Positions 1 through 15,059 of a stretch of DNA of 64,000 bases are shown here, piece after piece; the stretch's first letter is position 1; the number at the start of each line of letters is the position of its first letter. The stretch covers positions 21,014 to 85,013 of the forward strand of contig JAREIK010000502.1 in the NCBI GenBank assembly GCA_029783825.1, in the 5' to 3' direction. Both the position numbers and the translations under genes were made by a program. A model generated the notes under the pieces. It was given only the letters and a program-made list of their open reading frames with translations. It searched no databases and had not been told where the DNA came from. Source of the DNA: Sapria himalayana (lineage: Eukaryota; Streptophyta; Magnoliopsida; Malpighiales; Rafflesiaceae).

Positions 1-426
1 TAGACTGATAAACTGATAGACAAATAGATTGATAGAGAGGCAGATAGATATATAGAAAGACAAATATAGAGATATATAAATAAATAATTAGAAAGACAAA
101 TAGATATATAGATATATAGGTAGAAAGCTATATAGAGAGCTAGATAGTTATAAAAATAGATAGATTGATTGATTGATTTATAAACAGATAAATATATGGA
201 TATAAAGATAGATAGATAGATAAACAAATAAATAGATAGATATATTATAGATATACATATAGATAGATTAATTGATAGATTGATAGATAAATAGATAGAT
301 ATAAAGATAGATATAAAGATAGATAGATAGACATTTAGAAAGGTATTTAGATAGAAAGATAAATAGCCAGATATATAGATAGATAGATTATTAATAGATA
401 AATTGACAAATAGATATAAATATAGA

Positions 427-458
<32 letters not shown>

Positions 459-987
459 TAGATAGATAGATAGATAGACAAATCGATAGATAGATTTATA
501 CATAGATTGATATGAAAATTTATTGACAGATTGATCGACAAATTGATAGAGAGATTGATAGATTATTTGATAGATAGATTGAAAGACATAAAGATAAACA
601 TAATGATAGATAGATATATAGACAGACAAACAAATAGAAAGATAGATACATACATACAAAGATAAGATAGATAGATAGATAGATAGATAAACAGACATAT
701 TGATTAATTGATATATAGATAGAAAGATAGATATACAGATAGATAGACAGATAGATAGATAAATAGACATATATACAGAAAGAAAGATAGATAGAAATAT
801 AGATAGGTAGTTAGATAAAAAATATATAGACAAATAGATAGATTGACATATAGTTAGATAGATAGATAGACACATAGATAGATAAAGATATATATATATA
901 TATAGATAAATTGATTGATTGACATTTAGATATATAGAAAGACAAATAGATAGATAGATGGATAGAGACGGGTAAAAAAATTGATAG

Positions 988-1022
<35 letters not shown>

Positions 1023-3019
1023 GATATAGAGATAAATAGATAGTTAGACATAAAGATAGATAGATAAATAGATATATTGATAAATATATAGACAAATAGA
1101 TAGATAGATAGATTGATATATATATATATACACATATAGATAGAGAGATAGATTGATAGATAGATATATTGAATGATAGACAGATAGATAGATATATAGA
1201 TAAGTAGATAAATAGATAGAGCGATAAATAGATATATAGATTGATAGATATATTGATATGTAGATATATTGTGAAATAGATAGATATATAGATAGAAAGA
1301 TTGACATAATGATAAACATATAGATAGACAGATTAATAGACATTATAATAGATAGATTAAAAGATTGATTGATATATATATTTAAAGAAAGATTGATAGA
1401 CAAATTGATAGTGAAAATGATAGATAGATTGAAAGACAGATTAAATGACAGATAGATAGATAGATACATAGATAAATTGATAAAAATATAGATAGAAGAT
1501 AGATAGATAGATAGATATATAGATAGATTATTAGATAGATATATTGACAAATAGATTGATAGATATAGATTGACAGATATATAGAGATATAAGATCGATA
1601 GAAAAATATTCGGATATATAGACATATAAATAGACAGAAAGATATACTAATAGATAAATATATAAAGAGATAGAATGATAGATAGAAAGATAGATAGACA
1701 TATGGATAGAAAGATAGATAGATAGATCGATAGATTCATAGATAGATAGATAAATAAATATAAAAATAGATAGATAGTTAGATAGACTAGATAGATAGAC
1801 AGATTAATATATAAATATATAGTTAAATATATAGAAAGATTAATAGATAAATATATAGATAGATAGTCAGATTGATAATTTTTTCGATAGTTAGATTGAT
1901 ATATAGATTGATATATAGTTTGATAGCTAGATTGATACACGAATTAATAGACAATTTAGTGAATATATTGAAAGATAGATTGATTGATATATTTATAAAT
2001 AATTAGATAGAAAGATAGATAGACATTAAGATGAATAGGTAGATAGATAGATAGATAGAAAATAGATAGGCAAAAAGATTGAAAGATAGAAAGATAGAAA
2101 AATAGATAGATAGATAGATAGATAGACATATAGATAGAAAGATATATTAAACGATAGATTGACAAATAGATAGTTAGATAGATTGACACATAGATAAACA
2201 TATAAATAGATAGATAGATCAATAGATAAATAGATAAATAGATAGATAGTAATATGGAAATATAGACAGATAGAAAAATAGATAGATATATATTTCGATA
2301 GATAGATAGATAGATTGACAAATAGATAGTCGGATAGACAAATAGACAGATAGTAATATGAAAATATAGATAGATATATAAATAGATAGGTATATAGATA
2401 GATAGATTAATAGATAGATAAATAATCATATAGACAAATAGAAAAATAGACAAATAGACTAATAGACAGACAAATAGATAGACATATAGATAGATAGGTA
2501 GATAGATAGATATATAGATAGATAGCCATAAACATATACATATTGATAGACAAATTAATAGCCATAATAATAGATAGATTTATAGATAGATTGATAGATA
2601 GATTGATAGACAGATTGATAGACAGCTTGATAGAGATATTTATAGATAGATTGATAGGCAGAATGTAAGACTGATTGAAAGACCAATAGATAGATAGATA
2701 GATAGTCAAATTGATAAAAAGATAGATAAATAGATAATATAGAAAGATAAATAAATAGATTATTAGTCAGATAGATAGATAGATTAGATTGATTGAGAGA
2801 TAGATAGATTGAAAAATAAATAGATAGATAATATAATCGATAGACAGATATATAGTCATATAGATAGACATATAAATATATAGAAAGATAAATAGATAGA
2901 GAGACAGATAAATATACTGATAGATAGACTGAAAGATAGACAGATAGATAGATAGATAGATATGTAGATAGATAGACAGATAGATACAAAGATTGTTAGA
3001 AAAAAAGAAAGATAGCTAG

Positions 3020-3058
<39 letters not shown>

Positions 3059-4550
3059 ACATAGATTGCCAAATTGATAGGCAAATATATAAATAGATTA
3101 AAAATTAGATAGGAAAATAGATAGTCAGATTGATAATTAGACTGAAAGATAGATTGTGAGATAGATTTATAGCCAATTTGATAGCCAAATTAATACACAG
3201 ATTGATAGACAAATTGGTAGATAGATTGTTAGACATATTTATATACAAAAATATATACATATAGATAGTCATTTATATAGATAGATAGATAGGTAGGTAG
3301 GTAGGTAGATATTAAATTGATAGATAGATAGATAGACATAAAGATAGATAGAATGATAGATAGAAAAATAAACTGATAGATAGATAGATAGACAGAAAAA
3401 TAGACCAATAGATAGATATATAATTAGATATATAAACAAAAAGATAGATTGATAGATAGATAGATTGATTGATTGATAAACAGACAGATAGATAGACAAG
3501 ATAAAAACAAACAGATAGATAGACAAATAGACATACATATAAAAAGAATGATAAATAGACGAATAAACCAATAGATAAACAAACATATAGATAGACATAT
3601 AGAAAGATAGATATACAAACAAAAAGACAAATAGATAGAGAAACAGATAGAATAAAATATATATAGACAATTAAAAAACATATAGACATATAGATAGACA
3701 AATCTAAAGAAAGACGAATGGATAGTAAGATAGACCGATATATTGATAGGTAGATAGACAAAAGATAGATATACAAATAATTATATAGACAGATAGAGAG
3801 ACAGACAGATAAATAAATAGATAGACAAATAGTTATACAAATAGATAGATAGATAGATTGATTGATCGATAGATAGGTAGATCAATTGATAGATTGAGAA
3901 ATAGATAGATAGACAGATAGATAGATATATAGACAGATAGATAGATATATAGATGGATGGATACACAAACAAATAGATAGACAGATTGACATACATACAG
4001 ATAGACAAATCGATAGATAGATAGATAGATATACATATAATGAAATAGATATACAGATAGATAGACAAAGAGATAGATAAATGTATATACAGACATTTAT
4101 ATATATATAGATAGACATATAGATAGATAGACAGATAGATAGACATATATACATACAAATAGATAGTCAAAAATACAAAGTGATATATAGAGAGATAGAT
4201 AGATAGATATACTGATAGATAAAAAAATAGACTGACAGATACATATGTAGATAGATTGACAGATTGATAGACATATAGCTAGACAGACAGATAGACTGAC
4301 TTATAAACATTCAAATAGACAATCATATAAACAAATAGATAAATAGATAGATAGATAGATATATAGAAATAAAGATATATATACTATTAAATAGACAGAT
4401 AGATTGATATATAGACAGATAGATAGATATATAGATAGTTTGCAAGATAGATTGATAGAAAGATAATAAATAGATAGACATACTGATACATAAATAGATA
4501 AATAGATAGAGAGATACATAAATATAAATATATATATATATATATATTTT
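1..4550. repeat. Imperfect GATA tetranucleotide array, block A
   Basis: About 4.5 kb of degenerate tetranucleotide repeat whose + strand reads GATA with frequent GACA, GATT and AATA variants. A pure (AT)n run lies near 3020-3054. The tract starts before the window. Long open frames on the minus strand spell LSIYLSIY because a 4-bp repeat gives a 12-bp, four-codon cycle that rarely makes a stop; they are not genes. No other feature was seen inside. Confidence 0.97.
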
Positions 4551-4899
4551 TATAAAATATTATTTTATTAATAATAACCCTCTCTTTTGGCGGACGAATA
4601 CCGTTAATACAAACTATCACATACTCTTAGCCCTTTTACACCCATTCTTCAAATAAAATAAAATACATTTGACCAATCTAATAAAATGTAATTTTGATTG
4701 TGCTATGGCTATGCTAGTCTATGACCCCTATCTTTACCTTTTTGTCCAAGAAGAAATTCCTTCTGAAAGTTAATGACTATCCTTATAATGATAGCTTATC
4801 CCTTGTCTTGCTTTAACGATCTTTCGATGAGTATAATAAGCTTTATTTTTCTTCTTTCTATATTTCGGTGCTTCAACAATTTCTTATCTTTAAATTATT

Positions 4900-7835
4900 G
4901 TCAATTGGGATAATATTAGATAAAACTTTCTACATAAAAGTTTTTATTTGTTGTGGATTATCATTATTCCAAGCCCATTTGAATAATTTATGTTCTTTTA
5001 ACTTTTTTCTTAATTCATTTTGACCATTTTTAGTGAGAATGCTCCATCCGATCTTAAATTCCATTACCATCCTTTTTTAGTAAATGTAGAAAATCTATCA
5101 ACTAATTTTTTTTGCTTAAGCATTTGTGTCCATATCTGTGAACACTTATTTTTATTCTTTACTTTATTAATATCAACCTTAATACAATATTTTTCCCTCA
5201 TAAATTTTGACCATAGACTGTTATTTTCTTTCAAGCTCCACCATCTCTTGCTTGCACCTGCTTTTGCTAAATCCATAAGATTAACAAAACTCAATCTAGC
5301 TTCTTGAACTGGGTAGCATAAGTCTCTCCATTTTTTCCAATATAATTTATATTTGCCCTCTTTTTTCCCCATAAAAAGTTAGCTAATTCTTTTTTGATTT
5401 TCTTAATATACAAATTGAAGGTTGAATTATCATAATATTATGTATTAGAAGACTTTCTAAAACGTGTTTTATTAAAGTAATTTTACCCCCCATACTTAAA
5501 TATTCCTTTTTCCATCATGAGATTTTTTTTTTAATTTATCTAATAAAAATTCTAAATATACTATCTTAAGTTTACCTTCATATATCGGGCAGTCCAAATA
5601 GATCAATTCTTTTTTATTATGGGAGAAGCCTAAAATGTTTTTGATTTTATGAGCTAATGTAATTGGAGCCTTATGTGATATCATGTATTGGCATTTTTTT
5701 TATTTAATTTTTGACCTATTTCTTCCTCCATGCATTTCAATAAGTTCATTAGATTATGTAGTGATTTGCTAATGCCATTAGTGAATATAATTACATCATC
5801 TGCATATGTAAGACAACTCACTAATGGAGTGTTCCTCGACTATCTGAATGTGCCTATCCTACCCTTCCTCATTTTATCTTTAAGGTTAACTATTAAGAGT
5901 TCCAGATAAATGTTAAATAATGATAGTGAAAGTGGATCACCCTGTCTTAAACCTCTAACTGGAATTATTTCTTCTCCTACCTTTCCATTTGTGATAATTC
6001 TAGCCCATGTATTAGAAATACATCTAAAAATCAAATCTATCCATGTTTCATAAAAACTCATCTTTCTCATGATAGAACAGAGAATGCTCCATTCTACTCT
6101 ATCAAAGGCCTTGGATAGATCCAATTTTATAATAACATTTTTCCCTCTTGATATGGATCCTATTTCTTTACTCATCTCTTTAGCGAAGCATATATTTTCC
6201 ATTATTAATCTATTTTTCATAAAACCGGTTTGTTCTTCACAAATAATTTTAGGTAAAATTGAATTTAATTTATTTTGTAAAATTTTAGAGACAATTTTGT
6301 AAATAGTGTTGCATAGGCTTATTGGTCTAAAATCATTTCCTTTCTATGGTTCTCTATTTAGGTATAAGAATAATATGAAAACTTCCCCATTTTTTTCCAA
6401 ATTCATCCCCACAAAATATACTATTAAGCACTTTTTCTATATCCTTCTTTATTATATCCCAACAGGCTTGGAAAAAATAGTTGTTCCATCCATCCGGTCC
6501 AGCTGCACTATCTTTGTTCATACTATATATCGCTATTTTGATTTATTCTTCTGGATGCTTAGTAAGCACGTTATTATCTTCTATGGTGATTTTATTTTCT
6601 ATGTTTTTTAAAAGTGAATTTCTTTTAAGTTCTCTTGTTCCACTTAATTGGTTTTCAAAAAATTTTGTGAAATAGTTTTGAATGTCTGAATCTTTTTCAA
6701 GCCATTCTTCCCTATTATCTTTAATACCTCTAATTTTATGTTTCTGATATTTTAACTTAGCTATTTTTTGAAACAACTTTGTATTTTTATCCCCTTCTTT
6801 AAGCCATTTAATTTTATATTTTTGTTTCCAAAAAACCTTTTCCATTAATATTTTTAGATTTAATTCTGCTTGTGCTTTGCTAAGAGCACTTCTATTATCT
6901 ATATTTTGAGTTTTTTCAAATTCTATTTCTCTTTTTAATACTAATTCCTCTGCATCTCTTATATTTTTTATTATATTCCCAAAAGTATCCTTATTCCACT
7001 TTTTTAATTCAACTTTTAATCTACTCAACTTATTATTTAATATTTGAATAGGATTTCCTAATGTTTCTTTATTCCAAGACTGCTTCACCATCTTTAAAAA
7101 ATCATGGTGAAAACATCAAGAATTCTGGAATCTAAAGGAACCTCCTATATGAGTAGATTTTTTAATCGTGATTAATAATGGGCTGTGATCAGAGCAGATT
7201 CTGTTTAAGTGCTTCACTTCTATAGAGCCAACATGATCTAGCCATTTAAAATTAAATAAACCTCTATCCAGTCTCGCCCATATTATGCCTTTTTTCCTCC
7301 AGTTGTTACACCATGTAAACTGTGAGCCTAAAAATTTAGCTTATATTAAATTTATTTTATTTATTATATCATTAAAGTGAGATATCCCTCCTTTATTAGG
7401 TGTCCTACCACCCTTCTTTTCTTTAATGCTTCTAACTATAATGAAATCTCCACCGATAATCCAAGGCTTTTTTTCCATCGAAATTTTATTCATTTCCTAC
7501 CATAATTCTTTTCTCTCTTCTCTTTTATTCTTTGCATAAATTATTGTTATTATTTCATTTTCATCTTGACTTAAGCTAAAGTTCATTAATTGATTAGTTT
7601 CTTTTAATATTTTTATATGTAAGTTATCTTTCCATAAGATCCAAATTTTTCCATTATTATTAGCATACCCATTTTCAAATCCTAATAAATTTCTATAATA
7701 ATTTAGATGAGCTTTATCTACCATAGGTTCATCTATCGAAATTAGATTAATTTTATGCATATATATTATTTTTTTTAATCTATTTCTTGGGGGGGGGGTT
7801 TGCTATTCCCCTAATATTCCAATAGATGTACTTAT
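4900..7835 (-). pseudogene. LINE ORF2 relic: endonuclease, reverse transcriptase, zf-RVT
   Basis: ORF2 would nick the target and copy LINE RNA by target-primed reverse transcription. The endonuclease domain begins near 7830 (WNIRGIA) and is thrown out of frame at a run of ten G (+ strand 7789-7798). It resumes with ISIDEPMVDKAHLNYYRNL, then GGDFI, FTWCNN, RLDR and SDHSPLL down to about 7130. A linker follows (7091-6543). RT motif A is KLDLSKAFDRVEW (about 6150-6110), motif B GLRQGDPLS (about 5950), and the catalytic YADDVIIF lies near 5795. Thumb and zf-RVT traces (WKKWRDLCYP; FKWAWNNDNPQQIKTFM) reach about 4900. Several stops and frameshifts are present. Catalytic RT residues survive, but in separate frames. 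Confidence 0.92.
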
Positions 7836-7893
7836 ACATTTCTTATGGATTTAGCCTGTGCTCTAGTGGTGCATTTAGTTTCGTATACCTTAT

Positions 7894-9253
7894 TCAAATG
7901 CTTTTTTTCATGCTTCTAGGTATTCTTATTGAGTTTAGTTCTTGTTCCTTCTCATCCTTCCAAACCCTACCTAATTGAATGGCCATTATTTTTAGTTCTT
8001 CAATTGCCCAATCTCTATTTCCCATTTTTTGTTTTAGCTTGATTTTTTCTATATTAATGTCATCGTTATTGATTCTAATTTTCTGCTCATTGTCTTCCCC
8101 ATCAGTATAGAGGGAAGTCAAGCTTTTCTGCTCATTGTCTTCAACCAGCACTGCCCAGCTTTTATTTTTTTGTTTCTTATTTTTCATTTGATTTCTGGTT
8201 CTCCTATTTAGCTCTGAAATTTTTTTCATCATTTCTTTCCTTTTAGCATTTTCTATGGATTCTGTTCTTTCCTCTTCACTATACTGCCTATTTTATTCAA
8301 TTAATTTTTGATCTTCAACTTCTTTATTTTGTATATCTGTTTGGACAATGGGTTGAGGTTTTTTTGATATTTAACCATTTCTCCTTTACTTTCAAATGCT
8401 CTTTTCTTCTCTTCTAGATTCTGTTTATTTTCGTTACTTTTTTTGTTAACCAAACATACCTCTATAGCATGACCCATCTTTCTGCAGCATGCTCAAAAAG
8501 GAGGGAGGTATTCTGGAACAATAGTTTGCCAAAAACCACCTCCTTCTGTGTTTCCAATCAAGATACGATGAGGAAGAGATTTCTGTAAGTCCACCTCTAC
8601 ACAGATTCTTGCAACACTCGGTCTAGAGAGTGTTGCTGTAGCACCATCAAGAAGAAAAGGAGAGCCCAAAACACACGCAATACGATATAATACCACTTTA
8701 TCAAAATTATGAATTGGGAGAATAGGTAATAGAATCCATACCAGGGCCAACGACGATTCCTCCTTTGTGTTAAATTCTGGAGTCCATTTAAAAGTTCTCA
8801 TGGGGTATCCCATGATATTCCAGACTCCTTTCAACCATAAGCGATGGAAATCCTTCTCGGAATGGAGTTGTAATAACAAATGCTTCTCATCTATCAATCC
8901 GATTCTAATCAAGGTTTTGAGTTTCAATGATTCGAAGAATGCCCTAATATCATCAATACGCAGCCTTCCAAGCGAAAATTTTCCCACAAGCGTGTGTGTG
9001 TGAGTTGTAGAGAACTTATGAATTTCCTCAGCCGAGAAGATTATCGAGGGTTCCTCAATATTTTTTTTTGAAATCGCGAGTAGCTCGCGATAGGGGGTGC
9101 GGTTTTTCTAATAAAATCAGAAAAGGACTTCTTATTAACTAAGTAATCCAATTCCATTGCAATTATCTCAAAACTTGCTTCTTCTTCTACCCAATTGTAG
9201 ATTTCTCTCTCTAGGAAACTGTTTCTCTCTCTAACAAGTTGAGAGGTTTTCAA
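7894..9253 (-). pseudogene. LINE ORF1 relic: DUF4283 RNA-binding domain plus CCHC zinc knuckle
   Basis: ORF1 of plant L1 elements encodes a nucleic-acid-binding, gag-like protein. The piece 9253-9041 holds the N-terminus (EIIAMELDYLV). The DUF4283 domain follows at 8995-8530 (VGKFSLGRLRIDDIRAFF, GYPMRTFKWTPEFN, ATATLSRPSVARICVEVDL). A frameshift separates the two at the CACACAC run near 8990-9003, which suggests slippage. The zinc knuckle at 8520-8470 reads F-stop-ACCRKMGHAIEVC: TGA stands where the first Cys of CX2CX4HX4C should be. A lysine- and glutamate-rich tail runs to 7894. Domain order and length fit the family; the gene cannot make a full protein. Confidence 0.88.
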
Positions 9254-9989
9254 GAAGAAGGAGATGATCTATATATCTATTTAAATGTCTAATTGTCTAT
9301 TTATAACTATTTGTTTATTTATCTATCTATCTATCTGTCTAACTATCTAACTATTTATTTTTTTATTAGTTATTAGTCTATATATCTATCTATCTATCTG
9401 ACCATCTATATATTTTTATGTCTATCTATCTATTTGTCTATATATCTATTAGTCTATCTACGTGTCTATCTATATATTTATCTATCAATCTATCTATCAA
9501 TCTAATTTTCAATCAATCTATCTTCCTATCTAACTTTCTATGTATCTATTTGACTATAAGGCTATGTCTCTACATCTCTATCTACCTTTGAGTTTATCGA
9601 CCTATAAGTCTAGGTATCTATTTATCAATCTATCTTTATTTCTATCTATTATGAATATGTCAAATAAATCTATCTGTCTATTTATCTATTTATCTGCTAT
9701 ATGTATATCTGTTATCTACCTATCAGCCTATTTATTTATATGCCTTTGAATCTAATATTCTATTTGTCTATATGTCTATATGCCTGTCTATCAATCTATG
9801 TAACTAACAAAGTATCTATCTACTCTAATTATTTAAATATTTTTATGTCAATCTATCTATCAATACATCTATCTATCTATATATTTATCTATCTATCTAT
9901 CAGTCCATTTGTCTATCTTTCTATCTATCTATTATATATTTATCTATATATTAGCATATCTATCTAACTAACTATCAATTTGTCTATCT

Positions 9990-10041
<52 letters not shown>

Positions 10042-10212
10042 ATATATAATCTATGTATATATCTACCTATTTTCCAATCTGTGTATTTTTTTATCTGTCT
10101 ATCTCTCTATATGTCAATCTAAATATATATCTATTAATATTTTTGACTACCTATCTGTCTATCTATCTATCTTTCTATATGTCTATCTATCTATCGATCT
10201 ATATTTCTAACT

Positions 10213-10246
<34 letters not shown>

Positions 10247-10618
10247 TTATGTATCTATTTATCTATCTATCAATTTGAAAATATGGTTGTGTCAATCTAC
10301 TTTCTATGTAACTATCTATCTTTGAATCTATCTATATATATTACTGTCTAACTATCTTTCCGTCAATTAGTTTATCATTATATAAGTTAATCAATATATA
10401 TTTCTATCTATATATCTATATATCTGTCTGTCTGTCTATTTGCCTATCTAACTATCTATATGTATATTGATATATCTTTTTATCTATCTAACTATTCAAC
10501 TATCTTTCAGTTTATCAGTTTATAAGTCAATCTGTCTATTTATTTATCTATCTATCTTTTTATTTTTCTATCTATGTATATATCTATCTATTTTTATTTA
10601 ATTGTCTAACTATCTATC

Positions 10619-10675
<57 letters not shown>

Positions 10676-12159
10676 CTCTCTCTCTCTCTCTATCTATGTA
10701 TCTATCTGTCTAACTATCTTACTATCTAAATATGTGTTTATGTGCCTATCTATTTAATTGTATATATTTTTTTTCTATCTATCTATCTATCTATTGATTT
10801 ATCTGTCTATATATCTATCTATATATATATATATATATCTATCTAATTATCTATTTATCTACCTACCTGTCTATCTATCTAACAGAGAGAGAGAGATATA
10901 TGCCTATATCTCTCTCTCTAGCTTTGAATTTATCAGTTAATAAGTCTATGTATCTATCTATTAATATATTTAATTGTCTGTATGTCTATCTGTTTATATG
11001 TTTATCTTTCAATATATTTATAAATCTATCTTTATATCTATCTATTATGAATCTGTCTATATTTTTATCTATCTATCTTTCAATCAATATGTCTATATGT
11101 TATATATCTATCGGCCTATCTATTTATATGTCTATCTATCAAATTATATATTTGTCTATATGTCTAAATGTTTATCGATCAATCACTATACCTATATATA
11201 TGTCTATTTGTCTAACTATTAACTATATTTTTGTATCTATCTATTTGTGTATATATCTATATATCTATATATATATTAATATATCTACTAATATTATTAT
11301 CTGGCTATCTTTCTATCTAACTATATGTTTATATAACTATCTATATTTTATATGTATATCTATCTATATTTAAATCTATCTATCTGCCTATCTATATATT
11401 TGCTTATCTATCTATCTATCTATATATCTATTTATCTAGCTATCTCTATATCTCTCCAACTATCAATTTGCATATTTGCATATTTATATATATATCTACC
11501 TATTTATCTATAATTCAATCTATATATATATATCTATCTATCTATTTATCTATATGTCTTTCTTTGTATCTTTCTATCAATCTATCTATATGTCTACTTG
11601 TTTATCTATCTATATATTTGTATATCTTTCTATCTATCTATATATCTATCTATCGATCTATATATTTATCTATCTATCTATCTTTCTGAGTGTCTATCTA
11701 TCTATCTATTTTTCAATTTACATATCTATCTATTTATCTATATATCTATTTATGCATCTATTTTATGTGTCTATCATGCTATCTGAATATCTGGCTATCC
11801 AACTATCTGTCTCTTTATTTATCTATTTATATATCTATTTATCTCTCTATTCATTGATATATCTATTTATCAATCTATATATCTGTCTATATTTTTATAT
11901 GTCTATCTGTTTATATCAATATCTTTCTATCTCCCTATTTGTCTATTTATCAATCCATATATCTATCATAATATATATATATATCTATTATTTATCCATT
12001 TAATTTTCTATCTATCCATCAGTCTATCTTTCTATCTATATATCTATCTATCTATTGATCTATCTATTTATTTATCTATCAATCTATCTATATATCGAGA
12101 TGTATATCTGTCTATTTGTCTATTTATTTATTTTTTTATGTGTCTATTTATTTATTTAT

Positions 12160-13271
12160 TTACTTATCTAACAATATATCTATGTATCTATCTATTTGTC
12201 TATTTATCTATGTGTCTATCTATCTATTTATCTAATTATCTATTCATCTATTTGTCTATTAGTCTATAATTATATTTGTCTATCTATGAATCTATCTATC
12301 AAGCTATGTATCTTTGTGTCTATGTATCTTTCGGTCTATCCTTCTTTCTATCTACGTATCATTTTTTCTATGAGTTTATGTGTCTACATTTCTATATATC
12401 TATCTATCTAACTATCTATTTGTCTACTATCTATCTATCTATTTGTCTATCAGTCTTTCAGTCTATCTATTTATCTATCTATTTCTCTATCTATATTTTT
12501 ATTTGTCTATCTATATTTCTATTTGTCTTTCTATATTTTTGTCTATCTATCTATCTTTCTATCTATCTAGCTATCTATCTATTTATCTATCTGTTTGTCT
12601 ATATATCTTTCTATCTATCCATATATCTATTAATCAATTTGTCATTCAGTCTATATATCTAACTTTTTTTTTGTTTTTTTATTTAAATGTCTATATTTCT
12701 ATCTTTCTATCTATGTAACAATTTAACTATCTAAAATTCTATCTATATATCTAACTATCTAAATATATATCCATCAAACTATCTAATTGACTTTCTTTCT
12801 ATTTACCTAAAATCAATTTATTTATCTGTCTATTTGTATATCTATCTATCTATCTATTTGTATGGTTATCTATTATTCTACCTATCTATCTGTCTAGCTC
12901 TCAATCTGTTAATATATCAATCTATTTGTGTATCTATATATCTTGCTATTTGTCTATCTATCTTTTTATCTATCTCTCTATATATCTTTCTATGTGTCTA
13001 TCTTCCAATCTATCTATGTATTGATCTATCTATCTATTATATCTATCTATCTACCTATCTATCTATATACCAAAGTGTCTATCAATTTATTTGTGTGTCT
13101 AGCTATTTGTATATTTGTCTATTTGTATATCTATCTATGCATATATCTATTTATTGCTCTATTTATAGATCTATTTATCTATAAATATTTATATCTATCA
13201 ATATATCTATCTATATATCTTATTGTTTATTTATCTATCGATTTATCTGAGTATTTCTTAATTAGTGAATA

Positions 13272-13320
<49 letters not shown>

Positions 13321-13660
13321 ATCTGTCCATCTTTCTATGTGTTTCTCTATTTAACTATCTATCTATATATTTATCTATTTTTTTATGTATGTATTTGTCT
13401 ATCTATATCTCTAATTATCAATAAGGCTATTTTTCTATTTGTCTATTTTTATCTTTCTATTATTTATCAATCAATCAATCAATATGTTTATATGTCTAGC
13501 TAACTATTAATTTATCTATATATCTTAATATTAGCTTATCTATTTATTTATCTATCTATATTTTTATATTTCTATCTATCTATCAATTTGTTCATCTATT
13601 TATCTATCTATGTGTCTATTTATCTATTTGTACATCTATCTGTCTATATATCTGTCTTTA
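12160..13660. repeat. Segmental duplication inside block B, copy 1
   Basis: The irregular words of this 1.5-kb segment recur about 6.46 kb downstream in the same order. Examples are CTATGAATCTATCTATCA (12284 and 18741), TTGTATGG before CTATTATTCTACC (12860 and 19323), and GCATATATCTATTTATTGCT (13139 and 19599). Because non-canonical words are shared in order, this is a true duplication and not convergence of simple repeats. Confidence 0.85.
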
Positions 13661-14003
13661 TATCTATCTATGTGACTATCTATCTATTTATTTAATTATC
13701 TGTCTATCTATCTATCTATCTATCTGTCTATCTAACTAATGATCTTTCTATCTAAAAATTTATTTTTAGGTCTATTTGCCTATCTAGCTATCTATCTATC
13801 TATCTATTTGTATATCTTTATGTCTATCTATCAATCTATTATTCTATTTGTATATCTATCTCTCTAACTATCTACCTATTTATCTGTCTATTTCTCTATC
13901 TATCTATATGTCTATCTAACTATATGTTACTTTATCTTTTTTATCATCGATTATTCTAATGATTAATATTTATATTTGTCTATTTATCTTTTTAACTATC
14001 TAT

Positions 14004-14034
<31 letters not shown>

Positions 14035-14900
14035 TATATTTGTATATCTCTCTATCTACTTATCTACCTATTTGTCTACCTTTCTATTTGTATATCTGTA
14101 TATTGTCTATCTATTTATTTATATGTCGCTTTATTTACATATCTATTTATATATTTATTAGTATATCTATTAATCCATCTATCATTCTAACTTATTGTCT
14201 ATCTATCTATCTATCTAATAATCTATCAGTCTTTCTGCCTATCTCTCAATCTATCTATCTGTATATATGCCTATCTATCTAAATGTCAACTACATATATA
14301 TCTGTCTATTTATTTGTCTATCTTTCTTTCTATCTATTTTTATATCTATTATCTATCTATCTATCTAGCTATTTGTCTTTTGTCTATTTATCTATCTCTT
14401 TATCTTCTATCTATCTATCTATCTATTTATCTATATATCTATTTATCTATTTATCTATCTATCTATATATTTTTCTATTTGTCTATTTGTCTAATTATCT
14501 ATTTGTATGTGTCTATTTATTTATATATATTTCTTTATATCTATCTATTTATCTTTCTCTATATCTCTTTTAGTCTATAAGTGTATTTGTATATGTATGA
14601 ATCTTTCTATTAGTCTATGTATCTTAGTATCTATGTGTCTATTTATCTATATTTCTATCTATCTATATATCTATTTGTCTATATGTCTATGTGTCTACAT
14701 GTGTATATATCTATCTATCTATTTGTCTATCTATCTATCTATATGACTACCTGTCTAGCTATCTATTAATGTATTTGTCTATCTATTTCTATATTTATCT
14801 ATCTATTTATCTATTTGTCTATCTATCTATCTTTCTATTTATATATCTATCTATTTGACAATCTACCTATATGTATAACTATCTATATGTCGATTTATTA

Positions 14901-14942
<42 letters not shown>

Positions 14943-15059
14943 TATCTATCTATATAACTATCCATTTATTTGTTTATTTATCTAAATTTCTTTATTTATA
15001 TCTTTCTATCTTTCTATTTATATTTTTGTTTAACTATCTAACTATCTTTCTTTATATCT

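Larger units (their letters stand above)
4551..9270 (-). mobile_element. Degenerate L1-clade LINE (non-LTR retrotransposon)
   Basis: A nearly full-length plant LINE on the minus strand. Its 5' end lies at about 9270 against TATC repeat and its 3' end at about 4551 against GATA repeat. It carries ORF1 (DUF4283 and zinc knuckle) followed closely by ORF2 (endonuclease, reverse transcriptase, zf-RVT). Both are broken by stops and frameshifts, so the copy is dead. No clear poly(A) tail or target-site duplication can be delimited, because both borders run into AT-rich simple repeat. No RNase H domain was recognised. The flanking tetranucleotide arrays are in opposite orientation, which simple insertion into one array would not give. 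Confidence 0.9.
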
